DNA of 61,659 bases, taken from assembly GCA_020848995.1 (NCBI GenBank), contig JADLHA010000007.1, positions 1 to 61,659 of the forward strand. Reading direction: 5' to 3'. Position 1 is the first letter of the stretch, and the number at the start of each line of letters is the position of its first letter. Under the pieces are notes generated by a model. That model ran no database searches, was not told the DNA's origin, and worked only from the letters and a program-made list of their open reading frames with translations. The translations under genes and the position numbers were made by a program. The stretch is from Saprospiraceae bacterium. Its GTDB lineage: Bacteria; Bacteroidota; Bacteroidia; Chitinophagales; Saprospiraceae. Below, one piece after another: positions 53,332 to 61,659 of the stretch.

Positions 53332-55287
53332 ATGCAGAGAACACTTTTTTTTACATCGTTTATTTTATTTTGGGCATTTGTGGGCTTTTCCCAAGAAGCA
53401 ACCGAGTGCATTGCAGAATGCGAAAAGCAACAGCATGCGCAGTGGTTGGCGCCCCCGCAACGATTGGCCGCCCACAACGGCAATTTTGTTTACCACAGGT
53501 GTCAGTGGACCATTGACCCTGCAGTAAAATACATCGAAGGAAGTGTTACAACGCACTTTATTCCCTTTACGTCCATTGACTTTGTCGAGTTTGACCTGAA
53601 GTCGGAACTGATGGTAGACAGCGTAAAAAGGGGCTCTGTCCGGCTTTCCCATATGCATCAGGGCGATATCCTGACCGTGCAGTTTCCGGCAAGGCTTCCC
53701 GGCGGCCGCATGGATTCGGTAACCGTGTTTTACCAGGGCGTTCCTGCCAATTCCGGATTCGGATCTTTCGTCCAGGCAGAACACGACTCAGTTCCCATCA
53801 TCTGGACGCTTTCTGAGCCTTATGGGGCAAGGGACTGGTGGCCGTGCAAGCAGAGTTTGATGGATAAGATTGACTCCATGGACGTGCTGATCTCAACGCC
53901 TGCCGGCTACCGTGCGGCCAGCAACGGCATACTCGTTTCGGAAACCGGGAGCGCTTCGACAAAGGTATTTCACTGGAAGGAGCGCTATCCGATAGCCACT
54001 TACCTGGTTTGCCTTGCCGTGACCAATTTTGCAGAATACTCAGAGCGCGTAGCTTTTGGTCCCGATACGGTTGACATGCTGAACTACATTTGGCCAGAAG
54101 ACCTGGAATCGGCCAGACCCAAAATTGCCAAGGTCAATAGCCAGATGCAACTGTACCAGAGTCTTTTTGGACTTTACCCCTTCAACAAAGAGAAATACGG
54201 CCACGTCCAGATGGGATGGGGTGGAGGGATGGAACACCAGACCTTTACATTCGTTGGGGGATTTAACTTTGAATTGCTCGCCCACGAACTGGCCCATCAG
54301 TGGTTTGGCGATGCGGTAACTTGCGGATCGTGGGAAGATATCTGGCTGAATGAGGGCTTTGCAACCTATTTGTCAGGACTGTGTTACGAACACCTGCTGC
54401 CCGACAGATGGAAGCCATTTTTGCAAGGACGCATCGACGCGATTACCAGTGTTCCGGATGGCTCGGTTCGATGTACAGACACCACAGACATCAATCGCAT
54501 CTTCAATGGAAGATTGTCTTATTCCAAAGGGGCAATGATCCTGCATACGCTTCGATGGGTCATAGGGGACAGCGCCTTTTTTGCGGGAATCCGGAATTAC
54601 CTGAACGACGCGCACATTGCTTACGGGTTTGCGCTGACGTCACAATTTCAAAGACACATGGAATGGGCTGCCGGTCGGTCACTCCAATGGTATTTTGACG
54701 ACTGGTATGTTGGAGAAGGCTTTCCTTCCTACAACATTGAATGGTCCCAAAATGCAAACAATGAAATCAGCTTGTTGGTATTCCAGGATCAGAACCATCC
54801 ATCTGTGGCGTTTTATGAACTTCCCATTCCGGTAAAATTGAAGGGCGACAATAGAGACACAGTGCTGGTCTTACAACACGATTATTCCGGACAACAGTTT
54901 TCATTCAGACTGGATTTTAAGGTGGACAGTTTGATGTTTGATCCCGAAAAGTGGATTATTTCTGCAAACAACAGGGTGATCACCGCGATTGAGACCGTTT
55001 CCGGAAGAGAGGGTGTACTGCGCGCATATCCCAACCCGGCAAGAAGCAGGGTATTCCTGGAATGGGAGGCACGCAGTGGCAGCGAAGTCGTGTTGGTGGT
55101 GAGGCAACTTGCAGGTCAGGTCGTCGCCATTTCACAACGCGCAAGCATCCCGGGCTTGAATCGCTTGGAATTTTCTACAGAGGGGTGGCATGGTGGAATC
55201 TATTCGGCAGAGCTCCGGTGTGTTTCAGGAACGACGATGGGAAACCGCAGTCGCCCGATCCACTTCGCAGTGTTGCCGAGGCCCTGA
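53332..55287 (+). CDS. M1 family metallopeptidase with T9SS sorting domain
   Basis: A 651-residue secreted aminopeptidase-type enzyme. ATG 53332 starts the signal peptide QRTLFFTSFILFWAFVGFSQ. The zinc site is HELAHQWFGD with H318, E319 and H322, and E341 in WLNEGFATY gives the HExxH-X18-E pattern; the substrate-binding GxMEN equivalent is GGGMEH. The N-terminal beta domain (WTIDPAVKYIEGSVTTHF) and the helical Tyr region (GRLSYSKGAMILHTLRWVIGD) are present. From about residue 563 there is a type A sorting domain (LRAYPNPARSRVFLEW). It would trim peptides outside the cell; the ERAP-like C-terminal domain of long M1 enzymes is absent. Confidence 0.92.
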   Translation: MQRTLFFTSFILFWAFVGFSQEATECIAECEKQQHAQWLAPPQRLAAHNGNFVYHRCQWTIDPAVKYIEGSVTTHFIPFTSIDFVEFDLKSELMVDSVKRGSVRLSHMHQGDILTVQFPARLPGGRMDSVTVFYQGVPANSGFGSFVQAEHDSVPIIWTLSEPYGARDWWPCKQSLMDKIDSMDVLISTPAGYRAASNGILVSETGSASTKVFHWKERYPIATYLVCLAVTNFAEYSERVAFGPDTVDMLNYIWPEDLESARPKIAKVNSQMQLYQSLFGLYPFNKEKYGHVQMGWGGGMEHQTFTFVGGFNFELLAHELAHQWFGDAVTCGSWEDIWLNEGFATYLSGLCYEHLLPDRWKPFLQGRIDAITSVPDGSVRCTDTTDINRIFNGRLSYSKGAMILHTLRWVIGDSAFFAGIRNYLNDAHIAYGFALTSQFQRHMEWAAGRSLQWYFDDWYVGEGFPSYNIEWSQNANNEISLLVFQDQNHPSVAFYELPIPVKLKGDNRDTVLVLQHDYSGQQFSFRLDFKVDSLMFDPEKWIISANNRVITAIETVSGREGVLRAYPNPARSRVFLEWEARSGSEVVLVVRQLAGQVVAISQRASIPGLNRLEFSTEGWHGGIYSAELRCVSGTTMGNRSRPIHFAVLPRP

Positions 55288-55428
55288 TTCCTGAAGTGCT
55301 GATTCATGGTTCTTCGCGGAAGATCGCCGCACTCATATCCAGACCGGATCGGGGCTTGCGGATCAACCCGCGCAGGCAATGCTATGGGGTTTTCTGAATC
55401 GCGTATATAAAAGCTTACCACCCTGAAT

Positions 55429-55456
55429 AAAAATGCCCCCGTGGTCAGCGGGGGCA
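55429..55456 (-). terminator. Rho-independent terminator of ftsK
   Basis: On the minus strand TGCCCCCG (55449-55456) pairs with CGGGGGCA (55434-55441) across a 7-nt loop and is followed by a TTTTTATT run (55426-55433). It lies 55 bp after the ftsK stop. Confidence 0.85.
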
Positions 55457-55510
55457 AGGCTACTATCATTCTCAGTGGCAAATGCCAGGTATCAGCGATT
55501 GGGGGAAGGT

Positions 55511-57991
55511 CTAGTTTTTTGGCGTGGAGATGCCCAGACGGGAGAGCAGTTCTTCCAGTTCCATTTCTGTGAAGAGCAGCACTTCGCGGGGTTTGCTGCC
55601 TTCGGCGGCGCCAACCACACCGAGTTGTTCGAGCTGATCCATGATCCTGCCAGCTCGATTGTACCCGAGCTTCATGCGACGCTGGATCATGCTCGTACTT
55701 CCGTGCTGCGACTGTACGACCAGTCGCGCAGCTTCAGGAAGCATGTCATCAACATCTCCGAGGTCAAAACCGGATTGTCCGTCGCCGCCCTCATCTCCCT
55801 TGAATTCCGGCAGAAGGTAGGGTGATCCATAGCCCGGTTGCGTGGCAATGTGTTTCATGACGCGCTCGACTTCGATGGTATCGACATAGGCACATTGAAG
55901 GCGGATCAAATCGGAGCCGACGTTGTAGAGCATGTCGCCCCGGCCAATGAGCCGCTCGGCACCCCCACAGTCGAGTATGGTCCGTGAGTCGATGTTGGAG
56001 GAGACCTTGAAAGCTATCCTTCCGGGGAAATTGGCCTTGATCAGACCGGTGATGATCTTTACCGAAGGGCGCTGCGTGGCGATGATCAGGTGAATGCCTA
56101 CCGCCCTTGCCAGTTGTGCAAGCCTGCCGAGGGGCAGCTCCACTTCCTTTCCTGCGGTCATGATCAGATCTGCAAATTCGTCGATCACCAGCACGATGTA
56201 AGGCAAAAAACGGTGGCCTTTCTCGGGGTTGAGCTTGCGACGGTTGAATTTGTCGTTGTATTCACCGATGTTGCGCACCCGGGCACCCTTGAGCAACTCG
56301 TAACGCTGGTCCATTTCAATGCACAATGAGTTGAGGGTGTAAATGACGCGCGAAGTGTCGGTGATGATGGCTTCATCGGAATTGGGCAGCTGCGCAAGAA
56401 AGTGCTTGGCAATTTCAGAGTAAATGGGAAGCTCGACTTTCTTGGGGTCGATGAGCACGAGCTTGACTTCAGATGGATGCTTGCGGTAGAGTAAAGACAG
56501 CAGGATGGCGTTGATGCCAACGGACTTGCCCTGACCGGTAGCGCCAGCGATCAAGAGGTGGGGCATCTTCGTCAGGTCGGCGACAATCACTTCATTGGAA
56601 ATGTTTTTGCCGAGCGCAATGGGAAGTTCGACCTTGGGGTCGTTGAACTTTTCCGTGCGCAGCAATTCTTTCAACGGCACCGTCTGGCGGTTTTTGTTGG
56701 CAACTTCTATGCCGATCGTTCCCCTTCCAGGAATGGGAGCAATGATGCGGATGCCCTGCGCCGAGAGGCTTAAGGCAATGTCGTCTTCCAGACTTTTGAT
56801 CCTGGATATGCGAACGCCTGGAGCAGGCACAATTTCGTAAAGGGTAACCGTTGGGCCAATGGTCGCTTTGATCTTTTGAATTTCGATTTTGTAGTGCAGG
56901 AGGGTGGCGATGATGAGGTTTTTGTTGGTCTCCAGCTCCTCCCGGTCGATTTCAAATTTGAGGTCAGCATAGTCATTGAGCAAATCCAGGGTGGGGGCCT
57001 TGTACCTGGATAGGCTGGCGCGTGGGTCAAACGGCTCCAAATCGACCTCTTCGGTGCGATCATCCTCATCTGTACCGGCTGATCCCACTGCTGGAAGGTC
57101 TTTAAATAGAGTTGGCTGAGGGTGCCCGCAAAGCATGGGCTCGGCGTCTTCCGCGGTTTCAATTTCAAGGGTGCAGGATTGACCTGGAGATGCCTGTTCC
57201 GGAGCCAACGCAGCCAGGGCATCGTCCGGGGGAGGGTAATCGCTCCAGTCGACCATGAGGGGTGGCTGCTGAGGGGTCGGCGACGCGGTCGTCCTCAGAA
57301 AGGATTCAGAACTCGGATTGGAATCGCGTCCATCCCGCTCGCCGGGGCGCGTAAAGCGCAACCAATCGACGTTCCAAAGCGAAGAGGCCGCCGTGTGCCC
57401 GACGGCACTGCTCTGCAAAGCCTGCAGGGTTGGATTGTAGTACCAAACCATCAAGGCCAACACGCCAAAAAGCAGCAGCAAGCCGGCACCAATGGGGCCC
57501 ATGAACCCCTCCATCCAGGCAACGTAATGTGCCCCGAAGGCACCCCCAAAGGGAAAATCAAACCGGTGAAAGGCATAGTGTAATATGGTGGCAACCATAG
57601 ACATGATGACCACCGCGTGGGTGGAAAAACGCAACAGCGACAACCAGCCACGGCGATGGAGCAGACAATATCCAAGATAGACGAGAACCGGTATGAGACA
57701 GAAAGCGGCTAGCCCAAAACCGTAGTAAAACAAGCCGTGCGATGCCAGCGCGCCGAGCTTCCCCATCCAATTGTCGACCGGCACATTGGGTTTGAACAGG
57801 ATGTGCCAGGAATGGCCGAGCAAACGGTCCTGGTCCGCTTTCCAGCTAAAGAAATAAGAGACCGATGAAATGGTGAGAAACAGGGTGGTCATGAAGCAAA
57901 GCACCGCTGCAATTTTTGTCAATCGTTCGTCTTGAAGGCTTTCCCGGAAAAGCTCCCCGGTACTCCTTTTGCTCCGTTTGGACCGCGCCAT
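55511..57991 (-). CDS. ftsK: DNA translocase FtsK
   Basis: An 826-residue division-site ATPase that pumps chromosome ends toward dif before cytokinesis. Four or five N-terminal membrane segments (residues about 30-190) are followed by a variable linker and the motor: beta domain (IRIIAPIPGRGTIGIEVANK), Walker A GATGQGKSVG, Walker B VLVIDEFADLI, then RLAQLARAVGIHLIIATQRPSVKIITGLIKANFPGRIAFKVSS. The C-terminal winged-helix gamma domain that reads KOPS/XerD is present (GSTSMIQRRMKLGYNRAGRIMDQLEQLGVV). ATG 57991 (MARSKRSKRS) is preferred over an upstream in-frame start at 58045 that lies in AT-rich DNA. Confidence 0.94.
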   Translation of the reverse strand: MARSKRSKRSTGELFRESLQDERLTKIAAVLCFMTTLFLTISSVSYFFSWKADQDRLLGHSWHILFKPNVPVDNWMGKLGALASHGLFYYGFGLAAFCLIPVLVYLGYCLLHRRGWLSLLRFSTHAVVIMSMVATILHYAFHRFDFPFGGAFGAHYVAWMEGFMGPIGAGLLLLFGVLALMVWYYNPTLQALQSSAVGHTAASSLWNVDWLRFTRPGERDGRDSNPSSESFLRTTASPTPQQPPLMVDWSDYPPPDDALAALAPEQASPGQSCTLEIETAEDAEPMLCGHPQPTLFKDLPAVGSAGTDEDDRTEEVDLEPFDPRASLSRYKAPTLDLLNDYADLKFEIDREELETNKNLIIATLLHYKIEIQKIKATIGPTVTLYEIVPAPGVRISRIKSLEDDIALSLSAQGIRIIAPIPGRGTIGIEVANKNRQTVPLKELLRTEKFNDPKVELPIALGKNISNEVIVADLTKMPHLLIAGATGQGKSVGINAILLSLLYRKHPSEVKLVLIDPKKVELPIYSEIAKHFLAQLPNSDEAIITDTSRVIYTLNSLCIEMDQRYELLKGARVRNIGEYNDKFNRRKLNPEKGHRFLPYIVLVIDEFADLIMTAGKEVELPLGRLAQLARAVGIHLIIATQRPSVKIITGLIKANFPGRIAFKVSSNIDSRTILDCGGAERLIGRGDMLYNVGSDLIRLQCAYVDTIEVERVMKHIATQPGYGSPYLLPEFKGDEGGDGQSGFDLGDVDDMLPEAARLVVQSQHGSTSMIQRRMKLGYNRAGRIMDQLEQLGVVGAAEGSKPREVLLFTEMELEELLSRLGISTPKN

Positions 57992-58040
57992 AGTCTTTGG
58001 TGGATTGTATATGAATGATGGCGCTAAAGTAATTCCATTT

Positions 58041-58190
58041 AACATATTATAAAAAAATTTAATTTGTTTTATTTAGATAATGTGATAATTAAATATTATT
58101 AAAATATATAATATAAATTGTATTTTTTATATATGTTATTATTTTAATATATATATCAATTCATTATCAATCTTATTGATATGTTAAATC
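58041..58190. other. Extremely AT-rich intergenic block
   Basis: By direct count only 14 of 150 bases are G or C, in an otherwise balanced region. It contains runs such as AATATATAATATAAATTG and a palindrome ATCAATcttATTGAT near 58166-58180, and separates divergent ftsK and the saccharopine-dehydrogenase-like gene. No coding potential. Confidence 0.8.
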
Positions 58191-58224
58191 CCCCGGTCCC
58201 GCATCGTCCTGGCTGCCGGCAATT

Positions 58225-58232
58225 TATTTTTG
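58225..58232 (+). promoter_or_regulatory. Candidate -7 element (TATTTTTG)
   Basis: TATTTTTG matches TAnnTTTG and ends 18 bp before the ATG at 58251. No TTG is visible at the -33 spacing; the AT-rich block lies further upstream. Confidence 0.4.
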
Positions 58233-58250
58233 CGCAGCAACAACTGGGGT

Positions 58251-59414
58251 ATGGATTACGTCAAACACAAAGTCATCATTGCCGGAGCCGGAGGCATTGG
58301 CCGGGCTGCTGGGCTCATCATGGCCGAACAGGCCGATTTCGATTGCGAGATCTTCATCGGTGACCTCCACCGCTCCATTTCCGACGAGGCGGCCGACTGG
58401 ATCCGGAAGGGGGCCTCGAGCCTGGTGCAAATTGAAACCTTTCAGCTCCATCCCTCCGAAGTTACCGAACACCTGGACTACGTCCTTCGCTCTGCCGACA
58501 TCCTGCTCGACTGTTTACCGGGATCCGAAGCCCCGCGAATGGCGGAGTTTGCCAAAAAATACCAACTCCATTACGTAAACCTCACCGAGTGCGTTTCGGA
58601 GTCACAGCAGGTCATGGAAATCGCCAGGGATGCTTCTACGGGATTCATCCTGCAATCTGGCCTGGCCCCTGGTTACATCGACGTGTTGGCCCACCACCTG
58701 TTCAAGGAGTTTGCCGCAGAGTTCGGAGACCAGCATGTTGAGCACATCTCCATGAAAGTTGGCGCCCTGCCGCGGACGACGACTGCCCCCCATTTTTACG
58801 GATTTACCTGGAGCCCCATTGGCGTGGCGACCGAATACCTCAAGGACGCGGTCATCATCCGGAACGGGCTCAAAACCACATGCCCCTCTCTTTCCGAGAC
58901 GGGAACCCTGATCATCGACGGCATCCGCTACGAGGATGATTTTACCAGCGGTGGCGCTGCCGACCTGCCGGATTTCTTCACTGGAAAGGTGCGCTCCCTC
59001 GATTACAAGACCATCCGCTACCCCGGACACTTTGATTGGGTGCGTGCCCAGCTTGGAGGCATACAGGGAACCGAAGACCAGGTCAAGGCGCTGATGGATT
59101 GCATGGCAGTAAGCGTGCCCCACGCCGAAGAAGACATGATCATTCTCTACGTCTCCGTTCGGGGAAGGGATGCAAAAGGGGTGTTGCGCATCAAGGAGCG
59201 CAGCCTGAAAATCGAACCGAGCTACGTGGGAAGCCACCGGCTAAAAGCCATCCAAACGGCGACTGCAGCCCCCATGCTCGAAGCCGCCAGGATGTTACTT
59301 ACCGGAAAGTACACAGGGCCTATCCTGCAGTCACAGATTGACACAGAGGCTTTTCTTCAGGGAAGTTTTGTGCAGTCCATCTACCAGTTGCGGCGCTCAC
59401 GCGAATTCGCATGA
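58251..59414 (+). CDS. Saccharopine dehydrogenase-like NAD(P)-dependent oxidoreductase
   Basis: A 387-residue enzyme with an N-terminal Rossmann motif (VIIAGAGGIGRAAGLIM) and the family's CLPGSEAPRMAEFAKKYQLHYVNLTE segment, followed by FILQSGLAPGYIDVLAHHLF. This matches the saccharopine dehydrogenase/lysine dehydrogenase group. It could act in lysine breakdown or a related imino-acid reaction; no partner gene nearby settles this. ATG 58251 is chosen over TTG 58230, which overlaps the promoter motif and lacks conservation. Confidence 0.82.
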   Translation: MDYVKHKVIIAGAGGIGRAAGLIMAEQADFDCEIFIGDLHRSISDEAADWIRKGASSLVQIETFQLHPSEVTEHLDYVLRSADILLDCLPGSEAPRMAEFAKKYQLHYVNLTECVSESQQVMEIARDASTGFILQSGLAPGYIDVLAHHLFKEFAAEFGDQHVEHISMKVGALPRTTTAPHFYGFTWSPIGVATEYLKDAVIIRNGLKTTCPSLSETGTLIIDGIRYEDDFTSGGAADLPDFFTGKVRSLDYKTIRYPGHFDWVRAQLGGIQGTEDQVKALMDCMAVSVPHAEEDMIILYVSVRGRDAKGVLRIKERSLKIEPSYVGSHRLKAIQTATAAPMLEAARMLLTGKYTGPILQSQIDTEAFLQGSFVQSIYQLRRSREFA

Positions 59415-59556
59415 ACGCCTGTAAGTTTGAATCCTGAGCCGGAATCCGGCTTTAGGCATTTAAATGGTTGAAATTTCCAAGGCAACAGCCCAAAGTAGAA
59501 CTATTTGACCTTGTGCGGTCGTTATCCATTTGACCTTTTGTCAATTCTACTTTTCT

Positions 59557-61329
59557 ATGGAATCAAATATTTTGAAGGGGGGAGAATTTCTCCTGCGCGA
59601 CAGCGATTACAAGACCAATTTCATACCAGAGGACCTCAGCGACGAACAGCGCATGATGGGGGAGGCCGTTCGCGATTTTGTGGAGGGGGAAGTGGTCCCC
59701 GGAGGGTACAAACTGGAGAATCAGGTTGCCCTTTTAGAAAAGGCCGCACAACTGGGAATGCTTGGACTCCACATTCCGGAACGATACGGCGGATCCCCTG
59801 CCGACCAATACAGCATTTGCCGGGTGCTGGAAGAGTTGGGAAAAGGCGATGCTTCTTTCAATACCTCTTTTGCTGCCCATACGGGCATCGGCATGCTTCC
59901 CATCTTCTATTTCGGTACCGAGGCCTTACGCCAGGCTTACCTGCCCGGAATGTGCAACGGTAGCATCAAGGCTTCCTATTGCCTGACGGAACCCGGTTCA
60001 GGTTCAGATGCGCTGGCTGCGAAATCTCTGGCAGTGCTCAGTGCGGATGGAACGCATTACCTGCTGAACGGACAAAAAATTTGGATTACCAACGCTGGCT
60101 TTGCAGACCTGTTCATCGTATTTGCCCAGGTCGACGGTAACCAGTTTACAGGATTTTTGGTCAACGGAAATGCAGAGGGCATCAGTCTGGGTGAAGAAGA
60201 ACACAAACTCGGCATTCAAGGCTCCTCGACGCGCCAGGTGTTTTTCGACAATGTCCGCGTTCCGGTTGAACATGTGCTGGGAAAAGTGGGGTTTGGACAC
60301 CAGATCGCCTTCAACGTGTTGAATATCGGCCGTTACAAACTGGGTGTGCTGACTATGGGCGGTGCCAAAAAAGTACTTTCACAGGCCGTGGCTTACGCCA
60401 ACCAGCGCGTACAATTCGGAAAGCCGATTTCCAACTACGGCGCCATCCGCTACAAACTCGCCGAGTCTGCCGTCCGGATTTTTGCTACGGAGTCTGCAGC
60501 CTATCGCATAGCAGACCTCCTCGAAGACCGCCAAAGAGCTTTGCTCGCAGAAGGTAGGGACGAAGCAACCGCCATGTTGGAAGCTGCCCGCGAGTATGCA
60601 GTTGAGTGCGCGATCCTCAAAGTAGCTGGATCAGAACTCATCGATTACGTCGTCGACGAGGCCGTTCAGGTACACGGAGGCAATGGATTCAGCGAAGAGT
60701 ATCCCCTAGCAAGGGCTTATCGCGATGCACGCATCAACCGGATTTACGAAGGCACCAATGAGATCAACCGCCTGCTCATTTTCAATATGTTGCTCAAGAA
60801 GGCCCTCGGAGGAGAACTTGACCTCACAGGTCCGGCATGGGAAGTCCAAAAAGAACTGACGGGCTTGCCGGCAAACGCATTCCCTGAAGGGCCATACCCG
60901 TTGGAATCCCGCACGGTATCTGAGTTCCGCAAGCTGGTCCTCCTCGTTGCGGGTGCCGCAGTTAAATATCAACTCGATGGAAAACACGATTTGCGCGAGC
61001 AGCAGGAGATCCTGATCAACCTCTCGGATATGACAATTGACCTCTTTCTGGCGGAATCTGTGTTAATGCGCATAAAAAAAATTGGCGAGCTCCAGGATGA
61101 TGTCCAAAAGGCCAATGTCGAAAACCTGATGAAAGTTTTTTTCTGGAGCGCACAACAGAGGATGATCGTTCATGCCCAGGATGCATTGTGTTCATTCTCC
61201 TCCGGCGACGAACTCCGCATTCTGCTTCTGGGGATCAAGCGATTCACCCGCTATGAACCCATCAACCCCAAGCAATTGCGGGATGCCATCGCGGGTCGCC
61301 TCGTTCAGGCAAATGCTTACTGTTTTTAG
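59557..61329 (+). CDS. Acyl-CoA dehydrogenase family protein
   Basis: A 590-residue FAD enzyme that would form a 2,3-trans-enoyl-CoA from acyl-CoA. Family marks are YCLTEPGSGSDALAAKSLAV (FAD and substrate loop), KIWITNAGFADLFIVFAQV, VQFGKPISNYGAIRYKLAE, and the region VQVHGGNGFSEEYPLARAYRDARINRIYEGTNEINRLLI that carries the catalytic base (EGTNEI). It is longer than short-chain enzymes (about 380 residues), with a C-terminal extension of roughly 170 residues as in the very-long-chain-type enzymes, so long-chain acyl-CoA is likely. ATG 59557 is the first ATG giving a normal N-terminus. It ends just before the second MITE-like copy. Confidence 0.9.
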   Translation: MESNILKGGEFLLRDSDYKTNFIPEDLSDEQRMMGEAVRDFVEGEVVPGGYKLENQVALLEKAAQLGMLGLHIPERYGGSPADQYSICRVLEELGKGDASFNTSFAAHTGIGMLPIFYFGTEALRQAYLPGMCNGSIKASYCLTEPGSGSDALAAKSLAVLSADGTHYLLNGQKIWITNAGFADLFIVFAQVDGNQFTGFLVNGNAEGISLGEEEHKLGIQGSSTRQVFFDNVRVPVEHVLGKVGFGHQIAFNVLNIGRYKLGVLTMGGAKKVLSQAVAYANQRVQFGKPISNYGAIRYKLAESAVRIFATESAAYRIADLLEDRQRALLAEGRDEATAMLEAAREYAVECAILKVAGSELIDYVVDEAVQVHGGNGFSEEYPLARAYRDARINRIYEGTNEINRLLIFNMLLKKALGGELDLTGPAWEVQKELTGLPANAFPEGPYPLESRTVSEFRKLVLLVAGAAVKYQLDGKHDLREQQEILINLSDMTIDLFLAESVLMRIKKIGELQDDVQKANVENLMKVFFWSAQQRMIVHAQDALCSFSSGDELRILLLGIKRFTRYEPINPKQLRDAIAGRLVQANAYCF

Positions 61330-61347
61330 CAAAGGGTTCAGACATAA

Positions 61348-61659
61348 GGGTACTTCTAAAACCTCCCTGTTGATGCCAGAATGAAAAGGGCTGCCTCCCT
61401 CTACTCCCTGTTGATGCCAGAATGAAAAGGGCTGCCTCCCTCCACTCCCTGTTGATGCCAGAATGAAAAGGGCTGCCTCCCTCCACTCCCTGTTGATGCC
61501 AGAATGAATAGGGCTGCCTCCCTTCACTCCCTGTTGATGCCAGAATGAAAAGGGCTGCCTCCCTCCATTCCCTGTTGATGCCAGAATGAATTTAGCAAAA
61601 CAAGCCGAGGCGCAGCGAAGGAAGCTATGTGGAGCGATAACTGACTGAGCTGCAACGAA
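61348..61659 (-). mobile_element. MITE-like element, copy B (cut by window edge, inverted relative to copy A)
   Basis: The left end is GGGTACTTCTAAAAC (61348-61362), one substitution and one missing A compared with the inverted repeat of copy A. After six 41-bp units, 61579-61659 is nearly identical to the complement of copy A (one difference seen, a C/G change in the TGGAsCG stretch). The element runs off the window, so the right end and target duplication cannot be seen. It is placed 18 bp after the acyl-CoA dehydrogenase stop. No gene is encoded. Confidence 0.8.
61363..61590. repeat. 41-bp tandem repeat, six copies, inside element B
   Basis: Units begin at 61363, 61404, 61445, 61486, 61527 and 61568, each starting CTCCCTGTTGATGCCAGAAT (the last starts TTCCC), with a few base changes in the spacer part (CTCTA, CTCCA, CTTCA). 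The last unit runs into the conserved core. The period of 41 is not a multiple of three, so open frames crossing it are incidental. Copy A has only about one and a half units. Confidence 0.9.

Noticed and set aside
61192-61527. Minus-strand frame of 111 codons with repeated peptide blocks at the window's right end
   Set aside because: It is produced by the 41-bp tandem units; the period is not a multiple of three, so frames shift between copies, and the reading overlaps the end of the acyl-CoA dehydrogenase gene.
61363-61590. Possible CRISPR array
   Set aside because: The 41-bp units are adjacent with no unique spacers, and the unit is part of a mobile element found elsewhere in the window.

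Overview
The window reads as a chromosomal segment of a Bacteroidota bacterium, most likely from the Saprospiria (class-level inference). The reasons are the gliding/type IX secretion genes (gldA-gldF-gldG), several secreted proteins ending in type IX secretion sorting domains, a 4,095-residue exported protein with beta-helix, HYR, dockerin-like and cohesin-like parts, and repeated TAnnTTTG -7 promoter elements lying very close to start codons. Base composition is balanced, except for an AT-rich left edge (1-1280) and a 150-bp AT-rich block at 58041-58190.

Layout. (1) 1-1280: a cut IS30-family transposase and an AT-rich membrane protein of unknown function, ending beside a tRNA-Pro(GGG) and its terminator; this looks like acquired DNA. 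(2) 1583-16844: a DinB-fold protein, the giant exported protein, a small secreted protein and a two-gene coiled-coil/membrane module. (3) 16845-17070: a 226-bp MITE-like element with perfect terminal inverted repeats and a TTGA target duplication. (4) 17222-24607: aspartate kinase, then on the minus strand an RND efflux pair followed by a translationally coupled barnase-type RNase and its barstar inhibitor, and a stand-alone HSDR_N-type protein. (5) 24692-36305: a surface-polysaccharide locus with methyltransferase, Wzx-like flippase, O-antigen ligase/polymerase, two AsnB-type amidotransferases, a UDP-glucuronate 4-epimerase-like enzyme, a hexapeptide acyltransferase and two glycosyltransferase-like proteins. 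(6) 36505-45129: gldAFG, a PolX-PHP protein that seems to have lost its polymerase aspartates, a DUF1573 lipoprotein, a UbiA-family prenyltransferase, RdgB, a small unknown and IlvE. (7) 45214-55287: type IX cargo and associated proteins (a discoidin-like protein, the DUF1501/DUF1800 pair, an Asp-box propeller protein and an M1 metallopeptidase). (8) 55511-61329: FtsK, a saccharopine-dehydrogenase-like enzyme and an acyl-CoA dehydrogenase. (9) 61348-61659: a second copy of the MITE-like element, in inverted orientation, carrying six copies of a 41-bp tandem unit.

How the parts fit. Much of the window concerns the cell surface: the Gld ABC transporter supports gliding/type IX secretion, at least four genes encode likely type IX cargo, and the polysaccharide locus would make an amidated uronic-acid-containing glycan (inference). 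The least ordinary items are the dispersed repeat element, the exported RNase/inhibitor pair fused translationally to an efflux operon, the giant protein holding both cohesin-like and dockerin-like parts, and the PolX homologue with a degenerate polymerase site. All assignments come from reading the sequence; no database search was run.
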